From assembly GCA_003970805.2 (NCBI GenBank), contig CP051152.1, forward strand, positions 248,001 to 312,000: DNA of 64,000 nucleotides, read 5' to 3'. Source of the DNA: Undibacterium piscinae. GTDB taxonomy: Bacteria > Pseudomonadota > Gammaproteobacteria > Burkholderiales > Burkholderiaceae_D. Under the pieces are notes generated by a model. That model was not told the DNA's origin. It was given only the letters and a program-made list of their open reading frames with translations, and ran no database searches. Below are positions 18,784 through 28,534 of the stretch, piece after piece (the first letter of the stretch is position 1; each line of letters starts with the position of its first letter). The position numbers were made by a program, and so were the translations under genes.

Positions 18784-18908
18784 TAAATACTTCGCACCCA
18801 TCGTAACCCAGTCGTAGCCCAATCGTGGCAAAGCAGAGTAAAAAGTAGCCGCTGGTCGTATTGGTAAATACATGTCGAACCGGTGATTGATTCATATAGG
18901 AAGAGTGA

Positions 18909-19511
18909 GTGACGACAGAACGCGAAATTGATCAACTGCTAGTTGAGCGTGTACAGCATGGCGATAAAAAAGCATTTGAGCTTCTGGTTTCCAAATATCA
19001 AAGGAAACTAATGCGGCTTGTGTCTAGACTCGTCCATGATCAGGCGGAAGCGGAAGATGTGGTGCAGGAAGCATTCATTAAAGCATATCGGGCATTGGCG
19101 AATTTTCGCGGCGATGCCGCTTTTTATACCTGGTTATATAGGATAGGCATTAATACGGCAAAAAATCACCTGGTTTCGCAAGGGCGCCGGGCGCCGACCT
19201 CTACCGATGCCGATATCGAAGAGGCGGAAACTTTTGTCGATGCCGATGGACTAAAAGATATGAATACGCCGGAATCTTTGTTGGCGAGCAAGCAAATTGC
19301 GGCGACCGTCAATTCGGCCATGATGTCGCTGCCGGAAGAGTTACGCAACGCGATATCGCTGCGCGAAATCGAAGGCATGAGTTATGAGGAAATTTCCGAA
19401 GTGATGTCGTGCCCTATCGGTACCGTGCGTAGCCGGATTTTCCGGGCACGTGAAGCGATAGCCGATAAGTTGCGCCCTTTGCTGGGCACGACGCTTGATC
19501 AGCGCTGGTGA
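18909..19511 (+). CDS. rpoE: RNA polymerase sigma factor RpoE/AlgU
   Basis: Extracytoplasmic-function sigma factor for envelope stress. The 200-residue protein has region 2 (YQRKLMRLVSRLVHDQAEAEDVVQEAFIKA...) and region 4 (LPEELRNAISLREIEGMSYEEISEVM, then CPIGTVRSRIFRAREAI). The start is GTG at 18909, preceded by AGGAAGAG. It is followed by its anti-sigma factor, an RseB homologue and DegP, the standard module. Confidence 0.95.
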   Translation: MTTEREIDQLLVERVQHGDKKAFELLVSKYQRKLMRLVSRLVHDQAEAEDVVQEAFIKAYRALANFRGDAAFYTWLYRIGINTAKNHLVSQGRRAPTSTDADIEEAETFVDADGLKDMNTPESLLASKQIAATVNSAMMSLPEELRNAISLREIEGMSYEEISEVMSCPIGTVRSRIFRAREAIADKLRPLLGTTLDQRW

Positions 19512-19584
19512 AACGCGTTATCACAAGTTTAGAAGAATATTCACAGAATTTTTTGCAGTTGCAGCACCCTATTTGGACCACATC

Positions 19585-20265
19585 ATGAAAACAGAAAACA
19601 CTCAAAATCTAAGCATTTCCAGTCTTCTTGACGGAGAGTTGAGTGATGCTCAATTGGATTCGGCACTTGCCAGTTTGGGTGATGCCGGCAACCCGGATGG
19701 CCGGGCTACCTGGGAGTTGTATCATCAAATCGGTGATGTGCTGCGTTCGGATGATCTGGCCATCGCTTTAAGCCCGGATTTTTCCGCGCGATTTTCGGCT
19801 TTGCTGGATGCTGAACCAGTGGTGTTGGCGCCAAAATTGCGCGTTGTCGCAACCCCGCTTGCTGATGCTCCGGTGCTCGCGGCATCTCCGCGTAAGCAGG
19901 GTATCGCCCGGTATATCGCGATGACCAGCATGGCGCTGGCGGCAAGCGTGGCATTTTTCATGGCGCCACAGATACTTCCTATGCTCGATGGGCAGTCCAG
20001 TCCGGCGTTGCGGATGTCAAAAGCGGAAGCGCCGCGCAACCTCGCACCGGCCGGAATACAGTTGGCTTCGAATGCGCCTGAGTCCGCGCCCGAGCCTTCC
20101 GCTCAAGCTGAGGGGCAGATAGAGATGTTGCGTGATCCGCGCCTTGATAGCTACTTGCTGGCACACCAGAAGTTTTCTCCGTCTATGTCCAATGGCGCTC
20201 AGTACGTGACGCGCGCCAATGCCGTGACTGCCGCAACTCCCAGTTCTTCCGCTTCCGGGAAATAA
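19585..20265 (+). CDS. rseA: Anti-sigma E factor RseA
   Basis: A 226-residue single-pass inner membrane protein that holds sigma E inactive. The N-terminal cytosolic part, SISSLLDGELSDAQLDSAL, is the sigma-binding domain. A transmembrane segment at about residues 112-132 is followed by a Pro- and Ala-rich periplasmic tail. I chose the ATG at 19585; the frame is open 30 codons upstream into rpoE but that part is not related to the family. It lies immediately before rseB. Confidence 0.85.
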   Translation: MKTENTQNLSISSLLDGELSDAQLDSALASLGDAGNPDGRATWELYHQIGDVLRSDDLAIALSPDFSARFSALLDAEPVVLAPKLRVVATPLADAPVLAASPRKQGIARYIAMTSMALAASVAFFMAPQILPMLDGQSSPALRMSKAEAPRNLAPAGIQLASNAPESAPEPSAQAEGQIEMLRDPRLDSYLLAHQKFSPSMSNGAQYVTRANAVTAATPSSSASGK

Positions 20266-20271
20266 TTGATT

Positions 20272-21288
20272 ATGGCGTTTTCGCATTTGAAATTTTCTTT
20301 GTTTGTGATGGTCGCGAGCCTTGGTGCTACTGCCAGTGTTGCTGTGTATGCTCAGGGTGCAGAGGCGCAGGAGGCACAAAACACGCAAAACACCTTGCGC
20401 AGGGCGCAGCAGGCGGCACAGAAGTTGAATTATTCCGGCACTTTTATTTATCAGCAGGCTAATCAGATTCGTACCTCACGCATTTTTCATGCGGTAGATG
20501 GACACGGTGAGCTAGAAAAACTTGAGATACTAGACGGCAAACCCAGGGAGTATCTACGGCGCAATGACGAAGTGAGTTGTTATTTGCCAGAGAGTAAAAC
20601 CATACAACTAGAGAAAAACGTCACTCAGGAAGTGTTTCCGGCAATACTAAACATGCATGCGCAATCGCTGCCGGATTCTTATGTCATTAAGAAAGCCGAG
20701 ATTAGCCGGGTTGCCGGTATCGCCTGTCAGGTCTTCAACTTTGAGCCGAAAGATGCCTTGCGTTATGGCTATCGACTTTGTCTTGATAATGCCAGTGGTT
20801 TGTTACTAAGGGCGCAGACCGTCAATGCCAAGCGTGAAGTGATAGAGCAGATTGCGTTTACCCAGATTGAGATCGGAGAGGTTGATAGGGCTCGCCTGAA
20901 ACCGAGTTTTCCAAATACGGCTCAATGGCAGGTTGAGCATCTGACGGTGCAAGCGAATGTCAATTCCGGCTGGAGCGTCAGGTTTTTACCGGCGGGCTTT
21001 AAAAAAACACGTGAAATGCGGCGTTTGATCCCCATCTCCTCTCCTGTGAATGGCAGCGTTCAAGCCAAACCGCATCAAGTGATACAAATGATTTTTTCTG
21101 ATGGCTTGTCGAGTATCTCGGTGTTTGTCGAGCCCGATACAGGTAGTCGCACCGAGGGTAGTTTACAGCAAGGGGCGATGACGATTATGGGTAAGCGGCA
21201 AGCCGAGTATTGGTTGACGGTGGTAGGTGAGGTGCCGTTCGCGGCAATTAAACAAGTTATAAACTCAATTGAATTTAAATCTAAATGA
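20272..21288 (+). CDS. rseB: Periplasmic sigma E regulator RseB/MucB
   Basis: A periplasmic protein that binds RseA and protects it from proteolysis until lipids or misfolded proteins displace it. The 338-residue protein has a signal peptide (about 1-28, ending VYAQG), the LNYSGTFIYQQ motif typical of the LolA-like N domain, and a C domain with WSVRFLPAGFKK. I chose ATG at 20272 over the in-frame TTG two codons earlier. It is 9 bp before degP. Confidence 0.92.
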   Translation: MAFSHLKFSLFVMVASLGATASVAVYAQGAEAQEAQNTQNTLRRAQQAAQKLNYSGTFIYQQANQIRTSRIFHAVDGHGELEKLEILDGKPREYLRRNDEVSCYLPESKTIQLEKNVTQEVFPAILNMHAQSLPDSYVIKKAEISRVAGIACQVFNFEPKDALRYGYRLCLDNASGLLLRAQTVNAKREVIEQIAFTQIEIGEVDRARLKPSFPNTAQWQVEHLTVQANVNSGWSVRFLPAGFKKTREMRRLIPISSPVNGSVQAKPHQVIQMIFSDGLSSISVFVEPDTGSRTEGSLQQGAMTIMGKRQAEYWLTVVGEVPFAAIKQVINSIEFKSK

Positions 21289-21297
21289 TGGTGAACT

Positions 21298-22794
21298 ATG
21301 AAAACATCTCAGCTTTTTATGATTGAAAAAAATGTTTCCACCCTGTTTTCTACTTTGTTGCTCAGTGCCTGTATAGGTATAGCCGGACCTGCCGTAATTG
21401 GCGCGATGCCATTGGCACAGGCCGCTCCCGCTGCAGTCGCAGGATTGCCGGATTTTACCGAGTTGGTCGAAAAAACCGGTCCTGCGGTAGTCAACATCCG
21501 TACTACCGAAAAAATCATGCAAGGGCAGAATATGCCGGGCATGGAAGATGAACAAATGCAGGAATTTTTCCGGCGCTTTTTTGGTGCTCCTATGCCTAAG
21601 CAGGCGCCTTCGCCAAGAAATCGCAAGCAGACGCCGCAGCAAGAAGAGGAAGTGCCACGGGGCGTCGGTTCCGGTTTTATTATTTCGCAAGATGGTTATG
21701 TGCTGACCAATACCCACGTGGTCGATGGCGCGTCGGAAGTGTATGTCAAGCTGACCGATAAGCGTGAATTTAAGGCCAAGGTGATCGGTGCCGATAAGCG
21801 CAGCGATGTCGCGGTGCTCAAGATTGAAGGTAGTAAATTACCGCGCTTGAATATCGGTGACTCTGAAAAAATTAAGGCAGGCGAATGGGTGATCGCGATC
21901 GGTTCGCCATTTGATCTCGATAATACCGTGACGGCAGGTATTGTTTCCGCCAAAACTCGTGATACCGGTGAATATCTGCCTTTGATCCAGACCGACGTTG
22001 CGGTTAATCCGGGTAATTCCGGCGGTCCCTTGATCAATATGCGCGGTGAGGTAATCGGGATTAATTCGCAGATTTACAGTCGCTCCGGCGGTTACATGGG
22101 AATCTCGTTTGCGATTCCTATCGACGAGGCGATGCGCGTGGTCGAGCAATTGAAAGCGTCGGGTAAAGTGACGCGTGGCCGTATCGGGGTGCAGATAGGT
22201 GAAGTCTCTAAAGAAGTTGCCGAATCCATAGGCCTGCCTAAAGCGCAGGGTGCCTTGGTGACGCGGATAGAGGCTGGTGGCCCGGCAGAAAAAGCTGGTT
22301 TGCAAGACGGTGACGTGATCCTGAAATTCAATGGTGTTGTGGTCGAAAAATCCAGTGATTTGCCGAGGATGGTCGGCGTTACCAAGCCAGGTAGCAAGGC
22401 GGTGGTGTCGATCTGGAGAAAAGGTGCGGCACGCGAAATTACGGTAGGTATTGCCGAAGTGGAAGCGGATAAGTCTGTGCAAAAAGCCGATAAAAAATCC
22501 AAGAAAGAGCAGGCTAGCAATGCCTTGGGAATATATGTCTCGGATTTGACCGATGCGCAGAGAAAAGAGATACCCGGCGGGGTGGGTGTCGCTATTGACG
22601 CGGTCGATGGCCCTGCGGCTCAGGTTGGTTTGCGACCAGGCGATATTATCCTGACCATGAATAATGTCGACGTCAAGGATGCCAAGCAGTTTGCCGCGAT
22701 GCTGGCGAAGATAGATCCGAAAAAAGCCGTCGTATTGTTGGTGCGTCGCGGTGATGCTGCGCAGTTTGTGCCTATCCGTCCGCTGGCGCAATAA
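21298..22794 (+). CDS. degP: Do-family periplasmic serine protease DegP/MucD
   Basis: Degrades or refolds damaged periplasmic proteins. The 498-residue precursor has a signal peptide (cleavage near PLAQA-A, about residue 42) and a trypsin-like domain. The triad is His140 (LTNTHVV), Asp170 (KRSDVAVL) and Ser241 (NPGNSGGPL). Two PDZ domains follow (about 275-370 and 405-498). It is the last gene of the sigma E module and is followed by a terminator. Confidence 0.96.
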   Translation: MKTSQLFMIEKNVSTLFSTLLLSACIGIAGPAVIGAMPLAQAAPAAVAGLPDFTELVEKTGPAVVNIRTTEKIMQGQNMPGMEDEQMQEFFRRFFGAPMPKQAPSPRNRKQTPQQEEEVPRGVGSGFIISQDGYVLTNTHVVDGASEVYVKLTDKREFKAKVIGADKRSDVAVLKIEGSKLPRLNIGDSEKIKAGEWVIAIGSPFDLDNTVTAGIVSAKTRDTGEYLPLIQTDVAVNPGNSGGPLINMRGEVIGINSQIYSRSGGYMGISFAIPIDEAMRVVEQLKASGKVTRGRIGVQIGEVSKEVAESIGLPKAQGALVTRIEAGGPAEKAGLQDGDVILKFNGVVVEKSSDLPRMVGVTKPGSKAVVSIWRKGAAREITVGIAEVEADKSVQKADKKSKKEQASNALGIYVSDLTDAQRKEIPGGVGVAIDAVDGPAAQVGLRPGDIILTMNNVDVKDAKQFAAMLAKIDPKKAVVLLVRRGDAAQFVPIRPLAQ

Positions 22795-22827
22795 GCGAAA
22801 CACCTTCGCAGTCGTTAGGCATCAGAG

Positions 22828-22857
22828 AAAGCTGTTCGCATGCGGGCAGCTTTTTTT
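22828..22857 (+). terminator. Intrinsic terminator after degP
   Basis: The stem AAAGCTG-T-TCGC / GCGG-G-CAGCTTT has one internal mismatch and a short loop, and is followed by seven T. It lies 34 bp past the degP stop. Confidence 0.75.
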
Positions 22858-22928
22858 ATTTCCGGGACAGACATCGCAGGATTTATAATGTCGCCTTGCC
22901 GTACCGCAGTATTGCCTGGTCCGGAAAT

Positions 22929-23008
22929 ATACTGAACCGGGGTATATGTTAAAGACGCATTACTGGCTTGCGCAATTGACTATGTTGACTTGTTTTTATG
23001 GGGAGTAT
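22929..23008. repeat. Dispersed palindromic element, copy F
   Basis: An 80-bp stretch from ATACT (22929-22933) to AGTAT (23004-23008), the same length as copy A. It has TTGCGCAATTG-like sequence in the centre and GGGGAGTATC at the right end. It sits in the degP-glutaredoxin gap. Confidence 0.4.
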
Positions 23009-23024
23009 CCCTATTGTTGGCTTT

Positions 23025-23051
23025 ATTGCCGATATTGCCGATATTGCCGAT
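23025..23051 (+). repeat. Three tandem copies of a 9-bp unit
   Basis: ATTGCCGAT is repeated three times head to tail, followed by the partial copy ATTTTCGCC. It lies in the leader of the glutaredoxin gene, about 60 bp before the start codon. The 9-bp period would allow slippage without any coding effect. Confidence 0.7.
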
Positions 23052-23107
23052 ATTTTCGCCATTTTCATTATCCCGGTTAAACCTTTTTTATCCATAGGTA
23101 GTTCACG

Positions 23108-23365
23108 ATGATGCAGTTCACGCTCTATTCCCGCAGCTATTGTCATCTGTGCGACGACATGCTGGAGCAATTGCAGCAATATCAGGGCGAGCAACGTTTT
23201 ACTGTGCAGGTCATTGATATCGACGCTCAGCCTGATGTCGAATTGCTGACCTTGTATGATGAATTGGTGCCGGTGCTGATAGGGCAAAAAGCCGGCGGCC
23301 TGCCGCAGCAAATTTGTCATTATTTTTTGGATGCAGTAAAACTGAAAGCTTTTTTTGATGAGTAA
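23108..23365 (+). CDS. Glutaredoxin-family thiol protein
   Basis: An 85-residue thioredoxin-fold protein. It has the redox pair CHLC (residues 12-15) after LYSRSYCH and the cis-proline region [10 protein letters not shown]. This matches the short glutaredoxin family often encoded before rnhB in betaproteobacteria. Two adjacent ATG codons are possible starts. Its 3' end overlaps the rnhB start by eight bases. Confidence 0.85.
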   Translation: MMQFTLYSRSYCHLCDDMLEQLQQYQGEQRFTVQVIDIDAQPDVELLTLYDELVPVLIGQKAGGLPQQICHYFLDAVKLKAFFDE

Positions 23366-23963
23366 GACCGAATTACCTTTTTCCATGGATGCCTATGCCG
23401 GCGAGTTGATCTGCGGCGTCGACGAAGCCGGTCGTGGCCCTCTGGCCGGGCCTGTGATGGCGGCGGCAGTGATCCTCGACCCCGCCCATCCTATCGCAGG
23501 CTTGCGCGATTCTAAAAAACTCTCTGAGGCCAAGCGTGATTTGCTGGCGATCGAGATTAAGAAATATGCCTTGGCCTGGGCGGTAGCGGAATGCTCCGAG
23601 CAGGAAATCGATGAAATCAATATCTTGCAGGCGAGTTTGCTGGCGATGCGGCGCGCGGTAGAGGCGTTGGCCGTAACGCCCACCTTGGCGCTGATAGACG
23701 GCAACCGCTGCCCGGTAATGCTGGTGCGCTCGGAAGCGATCGTCAAAGGCGATGATAAGGTGACGGCGATTTCTGCCGCCTCCATTTTGGCAAAGACTGC
23801 GCGTGACCATAGGCTGGCGGAACTGCATCTGGTCTATCCTCAGTATGCGCTGGATCAGCACAAAGGCTATCCGACAGCCCTGCATTTGGCGCGCTTGCGT
23901 GAGCACGGCGTCTCTCCGATACACAGAAAATCCTATGCACCGGTAAAGGCATTGTTAAAGTAA
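23358..23963 (+). CDS. rnhB: Ribonuclease HII
   Basis: Cleaves the RNA strand of RNA-DNA hybrids and removes misincorporated ribonucleotides. The 201-residue protein has [16 protein letters not shown] with the first catalytic Asp-Glu pair, [18 protein letters not shown] and [21 protein letters not shown], and the late HKGYPT. The ATG at 23358 lies inside the end of the upstream gene. The downstream methyltransferase start overlaps its stop by one base. Confidence 0.96.
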   Translation: MSKTELPFSMDAYAGELICGVDEAGRGPLAGPVMAAAVILDPAHPIAGLRDSKKLSEAKRDLLAIEIKKYALAWAVAECSEQEIDEINILQASLLAMRRAVEALAVTPTLALIDGNRCPVMLVRSEAIVKGDDKVTAISAASILAKTARDHRLAELHLVYPQYALDQHKGYPTALHLARLREHGVSPIHRKSYAPVKALLK

Positions 23964-24745
23964 TGAAATCAATTAGCTCCCGCGATAATCCGCTGTATAA
24001 AGAACTCAAGCACCTGGCAAGCAGTTCGCAAGCGCGCCGTAAGTCTGGCCGTACCTTGCTCGATGGCGTGCATTTATGTCAGGCGTATCGCCAGCATCTG
24101 GGCGAGCCGCAATTGTGTATCGTCTCAGAAAGTAGTGCGCATCATCATGAGGTAGAGCCCGTGGTGGCGCGCTGTCTGGCATCGGGCACCCAAACGATTT
24201 GCCTGCCCGACGCCTTGTATCATGCGCTCAGCCAGGTCGAGCATGGCGTCGGCTTGATGTTTATTGTTGCCACGCCTACGCCGGAGTTTCCGGCGCTGCT
24301 GGCACAGTCCTCGGTGGTGCTGGATAATTTACAGGACCCCGGCAATTTAGGTTCCATACTGCGCAGTGCCGCCGCCGCTGGCATCAAGAATGTTTTTTGT
24401 AGTATCGGTACGGCTTTTGCCTGGTCGCCGAAAGTCATGCGAGCCGGTATGGGCGCGCATTTTCTGTTGAATATTTTTGAAAACGTTAACCTGCACAGTT
24501 TGCTGGAAACGGCCACGATTCCCGTGCTTGCCACCAGTTCGCATACCGAGCACACCATTTATCAGGTCGATCTGAACCGGCCGGTAGTCTGGTTGTTCGG
24601 GCATGAGGGGCAGGGTGTTGCCGAAGATCTGATGGCGCTGGCGACACATACGGTGACGATACCGCAGCGCCCTGAGATAGAGTCGCTGAACGTGGCGGCG
24701 AGTGCGGCGATTTGTTTCTTTGAGCAAGTCAGGCAGAGTCAATAA
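23963..24745 (+). CDS. TrmH/SpoU-family RNA 2'-O-methyltransferase
   Basis: A 260-residue SPOUT methyltransferase. The N-terminal part (SISSRDNPLYKELKHLASS...GRTLLDGVHL) is the RNA-binding L7Ae-like domain. The catalytic domain has LDNLQDPGNLGSILRSAAAAGI (motif 1), VWLFGHEGQGV (motif 2) and IPQRPEIESLNVAASAAICFFE (motif 3), which form the knotted SAM site. The exact RNA target cannot be read from the sequence. It is translationally coupled to rnhB. Confidence 0.88.
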   Translation: MKSISSRDNPLYKELKHLASSSQARRKSGRTLLDGVHLCQAYRQHLGEPQLCIVSESSAHHHEVEPVVARCLASGTQTICLPDALYHALSQVEHGVGLMFIVATPTPEFPALLAQSSVVLDNLQDPGNLGSILRSAAAAGIKNVFCSIGTAFAWSPKVMRAGMGAHFLLNIFENVNLHSLLETATIPVLATSSHTEHTIYQVDLNRPVVWLFGHEGQGVAEDLMALATHTVTIPQRPEIESLNVAASAAICFFEQVRQSQ

Positions 24746-24770
24746 GTCTGCAAAAAAATCTGCAAAACAA

Positions 24771-24862
24771 GATACTCCCCTAAAAATGATCTGGTCTTAA
24801 TCAATTGCGCACACGGATAGTGCGCAATTGAGCATTTTTAAGAAATACACAGGGGGAGTATC
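24771..24862. repeat. Dispersed palindromic element, copy D (most complete)
   Basis: A 92-bp nearly symmetrical element between two convergent genes. The outer arms are GATACTCCCC (24771-24780) and GGGGAGTATC (24853-24862). Next in are TAAAAATG (24781-24788) and CATTTTTA (24833-24840). The core hairpin is CAATTGCGCAC (24802-24812) / GTGCGCAATTG (24820-24830) with a 7-base loop. All three arm pairs are perfect. It could act as a bidirectional terminator as well as being a mobile repeat. Confidence 0.7.
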
Positions 24863-24913
24863 TGTGCATTGATGCCGAAGATGCAGCATTAAGCAACATC
24901 CTCGGTTAAATTT

Positions 24914-25762
24914 TTAGTAAATTTTTACGTCAGACTTAATCTCTTGCAAGATCGTGGTGGCGATCTCTTCTATCGATTTGGCGGTTGAAGACAGCCAGCG
25001 TATGCCTTCGCGCTTCATCATCGCTTCCGCTTCATTGACTTCATAGCGGCAATTTTCCAGTGCTGCGTATTTGCTGCCCGGTCGGCGTTCATTGCGGATT
25101 TCGCATAAACGTTCCGGTGCGATGCTCAAGCCAAACATCTTGGCTTTAAATTCCGGTAGTACGGAAGGCAGGTGGCCGCGTTCAAAATCGTCGGGGATCA
25201 ACGGGTAGTTGGCGGCCTTGATCCCATATTGCATGGCCAGATATAGGCTGGTCGGCGTTTTTCCTGAGCGCGACACTCCGACCAGGATGACGTCGGCGGT
25301 CGACAGGTTCTTGTTAGATTGGCCATCATCATGGGCCAGCGAGAAATTAATTGCCTCGATGCGATTCTTATACTCTTCACTATCGGCAATATTGTGACTG
25401 CGTCCTACCGTATGGGTAGACTTGACGCCTAATTCCTGTTCGAGCGGTGCGACAAAGGTCTGGATCAGATCCATGTGCATACCTTTTGTCTTAAAAACCA
25501 CATTTGCCAGTTCCGCCTGTACCAGTGTGGAAAAAACTATCGGGCGCGTTCCGTCTGCGTTAAACGCATCGTTGATTTTACGCGCCGCTTCGTGCGCCTT
25601 GTCTAAGGTGTCGATGAAAGGCAGGCGTATTTGTTTGAATTTAAGGTCAAACTGCGTCAGTACAGAGTGGCCGAAAGTTTCGGCGGTGATGCCGGTGCCG
25701 TCTGAAACGAAGAACACGGTACGATTGGCGGAGGGCAGCACAGGGTGTTTGGCGTCGGGCAT
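24914..25762 (-). CDS. ppsR: PEP synthase regulatory protein (bifunctional kinase/pyrophosphorylase)
   Basis: Inactivates and reactivates PEP synthase by ADP-dependent phosphorylation and Pi-dependent dephosphorylation. The 282-residue DUF299 protein has [16 protein letters not shown] near the start and the P-loop [15 protein letters not shown] in the middle, with [17 protein letters not shown] later. It is divergent from ppsA, its target, with 227 bp between the starts; this is strong context support. Confidence 0.94.
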   Translation of the reverse strand: MPDAKHPVLPSANRTVFFVSDGTGITAETFGHSVLTQFDLKFKQIRLPFIDTLDKAHEAARKINDAFNADGTRPIVFSTLVQAELANVVFKTKGMHMDLIQTFVAPLEQELGVKSTHTVGRSHNIADSEEYKNRIEAINFSLAHDDGQSNKNLSTADVILVGVSRSGKTPTSLYLAMQYGIKAANYPLIPDDFERGHLPSVLPEFKAKMFGLSIAPERLCEIRNERRPGSKYAALENCRYEVNEAEAMMKREGIRWLSSTAKSIEEIATTILQEIKSDVKIY

Positions 25763-25862
25763 GGAGAGTTTTTGGAGATTAATAAAAATTGAGATGAAAA
25801 TAATTTATCGTAAAACCGAAGAAAAAGAGGGGAAATTCCCTTGTGGTATGGATAAATTTTGC

Positions 25863-25877
25863 TTTACACAATGTAAA
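25863..25877. promoter_or_regulatory. Palindrome TTTACA-N3-TGTAAA upstream of ppsA
   Basis: The 15-bp sequence TTTACACAATGTAAA, with perfect 6-bp arms, lies in the ppsR-ppsA divergent region 112 bp before the ppsA start. It looks like an operator for a dimeric regulator. I cannot name the regulator. Confidence 0.4.
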
Positions 25878-25989
25878 ATGACGCAACAGCAGCAGATTTG
25901 TCTCTGGCCCTAGAATAACAAAAAAACCGCGCCAGGCGAAGCGACAAAGTTAGCGCAGCACAGATTTCTTACCATCAAAAGAGGTTGTT

Positions 25990-28419
25990 ATGTCCAACGC
26001 AGTAAATACAGAGGCAGGTACTGAAGCTACATATGTCGCTTTATTTGAGCATTTACGTATGACGGATGTTGAATCCGTCGGCGGCAAAAATGCCTCATTA
26101 GGCGAAATGATTAGTCAATTGGCGAATGCCGGAGTACGTGTTCCGGGTGGCTTTGCCACGACGGCGCAAGCGTTCCGCGATTTTCTGTCGCATAGCCAGG
26201 ACGGCGGTGCTCCGCTGGCCCAACGTATCGCCGACAGACTGGTGACACTGGATATCGAAGACGTGCGTGAATTGGCGAAAGCCGGTGCCGAGATCCGTCA
26301 ATGGATTATCGACACACCATTCCAGCCACGCCTGCAAAAAGAAATCGAAGAGTTCTACAATAAGCTCGTTGCCGATTCGACGGCTGAAATGTCGTTTGCG
26401 GTACGTTCTTCGGCTACCGCTGAAGATTTGCCGGATGCTTCTTTCGCCGGACAGCAAGAGACTTTCCTCAACGTGGTCGGTATCGACAACGTACTTGAAG
26501 CGATGAAACATGTGTTCGCCTCTCTGTACAACGACCGCGCGATTTCCTACCGTGTGCATAAAGGCTTTACGCATGCTGAAGTGGCCTTGTCGGCCGGCGT
26601 GCAGCGTATGGTGCGTTCCGATCTGGGTGCCGCCGGCGTGATGTTTACGATAGACACCGAATCCGGTTTCAAGGATGTGGTTTTCATCACTTCCAGCTAT
26701 GGCCTGGGTGAAACGGTGGTGCAGGGTGCGGTTAATCCGGATGAATTCTATGTTCACAAGCCTATGCTGGAGCTGGGCAAGTTGCCGGTGATTCGCCGCA
26801 ATATCGGCTCCAAGCTGATCAAGATGGAATTTACCGGTGAAGCCAAGGCTGGCCGTTCGGTGAAGACCGTTGATGTGCCGGTGGAAATGCGCAACCGTTA
26901 TTCGCTCAATGACACTGAAGTGGTTGAGTTGGCCAAATACGCCGTGATCATCGAAAAGCACTACGGACGTCCTATGGACATCGAGTGGGGTAAGGATGGC
27001 CGCGATGGCAAGCTGTATATTTTGCAAGCGCGTCCTGAAACCGTGAAATCGCAGCAAAAAGCCACCGATGCCCAGCAACGTTTCCGTCTCAAGGGTACCG
27101 GTATTGTGTTGGCATCGGGTCGCGCCATTGGCCAGAAGATCGGTGCCGGTCGCGTGCGCGTGATTCACGATCCTTCCGAGATGGAACGTGTGCAACCGGG
27201 TGACGTTTTGGTTGCCGACATGACCGACCCTAACTGGGAACCAGTCATGAAGCGTGCTTCCGCCATCGTCACTAACCGTGGTGGCCGTACTTGCCATGCT
27301 GCGATTATCGCGCGTGAACTGGGCGTTCCTGCGGTAGTTGGTTGCGGTGACGCGACCGATGCGCTCAAGGACGGTATGCTGGTGACGGTATCTTGCGCCG
27401 AAGGCGACGAAGGTAAAATTTACGACGGCTTGATCGAGACTGAAGTCACTGAGGAAATTCGCGGTGAATTGCCTAAGCTGCCTTTGAAAATCATGTTGAA
27501 CGTCGGTAATCCACAGCTGGCATTTGATTTCCAGTCTGTGCCTAACGAAGGCGTGGGCTTGGCCCGTCTGGAATTTATCATCAATAATAATATCGGCGTA
27601 CATCCGAAAGCGATTTTGGAATACCCGAATATTGATCCGGCCTTGAAGAAAGCGGTTGAATCGGTTGCGCGCGGACATGCTTCGCCAAAAGCGTTTTACG
27701 TCGATAAATTAGCCGAAGGCGTGGCAACGATTGCCGCTGCGTTCTGGCCTAAAAAAGTCATCGTGCGCTTGTCTGACTTCAAATCCAATGAGTATAAAAA
27801 ACTCATAGGCGGATCGCGTTACGAGCCGGATGAAGAAAACCCGATGTTGGGTTTCCGTGGTGCCGCCCGCTATCTGGCGTCAGACTTCGCCGAATCTTTC
27901 GAGATGGAATGTCTGGCAATGAAGCGGGTGCGCAACGACATGGGCCTGACTAACGTCGAGATCATGGTGCCTTTCGTGCGTACTTTGGGTCAGGCAGAAA
28001 AAGTCGTGGATCTGCTGGGTAAAAATGGCCTCAAACGTGGTGAGAATGGCTTGCGCCTGATCATGATGTGCGAAGTGCCATCGAACGCTATTTTGGCTGA
28101 GCAATTCCTGCAGCATTTTGACGGTTTCTCTATCGGTTCCAATGATCTGACTCAACTCACGCTGGGTCTGGACAGGGATTCTGGTATGCCATTGCTGGCG
28201 GCTGACTTTGACGAGCGCGATCCGGCGGTCTTGGCGCTGCTGTCGCAAGCTATCACCGCTTGCCGCAAGCTGGGTAAGTATGTAGGTATTTGCGGCCAGG
28301 GGCCATCAGATCATCCTGATTTCGCCGCCTGGTTGATGAAACAAGGGATAGAAACGATTTCCCTTAATCCTGATTCGGTCATCGATACCTGGAAGAAATT
28401 GTCTGAAGTGCAGAAGTAA
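25990..28419 (+). CDS. ppsA: Phosphoenolpyruvate synthase
   Basis: Converts pyruvate, ATP and water to PEP, AMP and phosphate for gluconeogenesis. The 809-residue protein has the N-terminal ATP-grasp domain ([37 protein letters not shown]), the swivelling phosphohistidine domain with [15 protein letters not shown] (catalytic His near 438), and a C-terminal PEP-binding barrel ([10 protein letters not shown], then [18 protein letters not shown]). Good ribosome site AGAGG. A strong terminator follows. Confidence 0.97.
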   Translation: MSNAVNTEAGTEATYVALFEHLRMTDVESVGGKNASLGEMISQLANAGVRVPGGFATTAQAFRDFLSHSQDGGAPLAQRIADRLVTLDIEDVRELAKAGAEIRQWIIDTPFQPRLQKEIEEFYNKLVADSTAEMSFAVRSSATAEDLPDASFAGQQETFLNVVGIDNVLEAMKHVFASLYNDRAISYRVHKGFTHAEVALSAGVQRMVRSDLGAAGVMFTIDTESGFKDVVFITSSYGLGETVVQGAVNPDEFYVHKPMLELGKLPVIRRNIGSKLIKMEFTGEAKAGRSVKTVDVPVEMRNRYSLNDTEVVELAKYAVIIEKHYGRPMDIEWGKDGRDGKLYILQARPETVKSQQKATDAQQRFRLKGTGIVLASGRAIGQKIGAGRVRVIHDPSEMERVQPGDVLVADMTDPNWEPVMKRASAIVTNRGGRTCHAAIIARELGVPAVVGCGDATDALKDGMLVTVSCAEGDEGKIYDGLIETEVTEEIRGELPKLPLKIMLNVGNPQLAFDFQSVPNEGVGLARLEFIINNNIGVHPKAILEYPNIDPALKKAVESVARGHASPKAFYVDKLAEGVATIAAAFWPKKVIVRLSDFKSNEYKKLIGGSRYEPDEENPMLGFRGAARYLASDFAESFEMECLAMKRVRNDMGLTNVEIMVPFVRTLGQAEKVVDLLGKNGLKRGENGLRLIMMCEVPSNAILAEQFLQHFDGFSIGSNDLTQLTLGLDRDSGMPLLAADFDERDPAVLALLSQAITACRKLGKYVGICGQGPSDHPDFAAWLMKQGIETISLNPDSVIDTWKKLSEVQK

Positions 28420-28449
28420 TACTGGTCAGGCTGCTAGAGTGGCTTGATA

Positions 28450-28490
28450 AAAAGCGGGACAGGCTGTTTGTAGCTGTCCCGCTTTTATTT
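28450..28490 (+). terminator. Intrinsic terminator after ppsA
   Basis: A perfect 13-bp stem AAAAGCGGGACAG (28450-28462) / CTGTCCCGCTTTT (28474-28486), 11-base loop, ending in T-rich sequence, 30 bp past the ppsA stop. Confidence 0.9.
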
Positions 28491-28534
28491 GTCTGGCTGT
28501 AACTGCTTACCCTGTTAGTGATAGAAGCTTTTTG

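Noticed and set aside
21838..22803. A 321-codon frame antisense to degP
   Set aside because: Same kind of shadow; composition is atypical and the sense frame is clearly DegP.
26098..27678. A 526-codon frame antisense to ppsA
   Set aside because: It is a shadow of the conserved ppsA coding sequence, rich in His, Arg and Thr as expected for a reverse frame, with no start signal.
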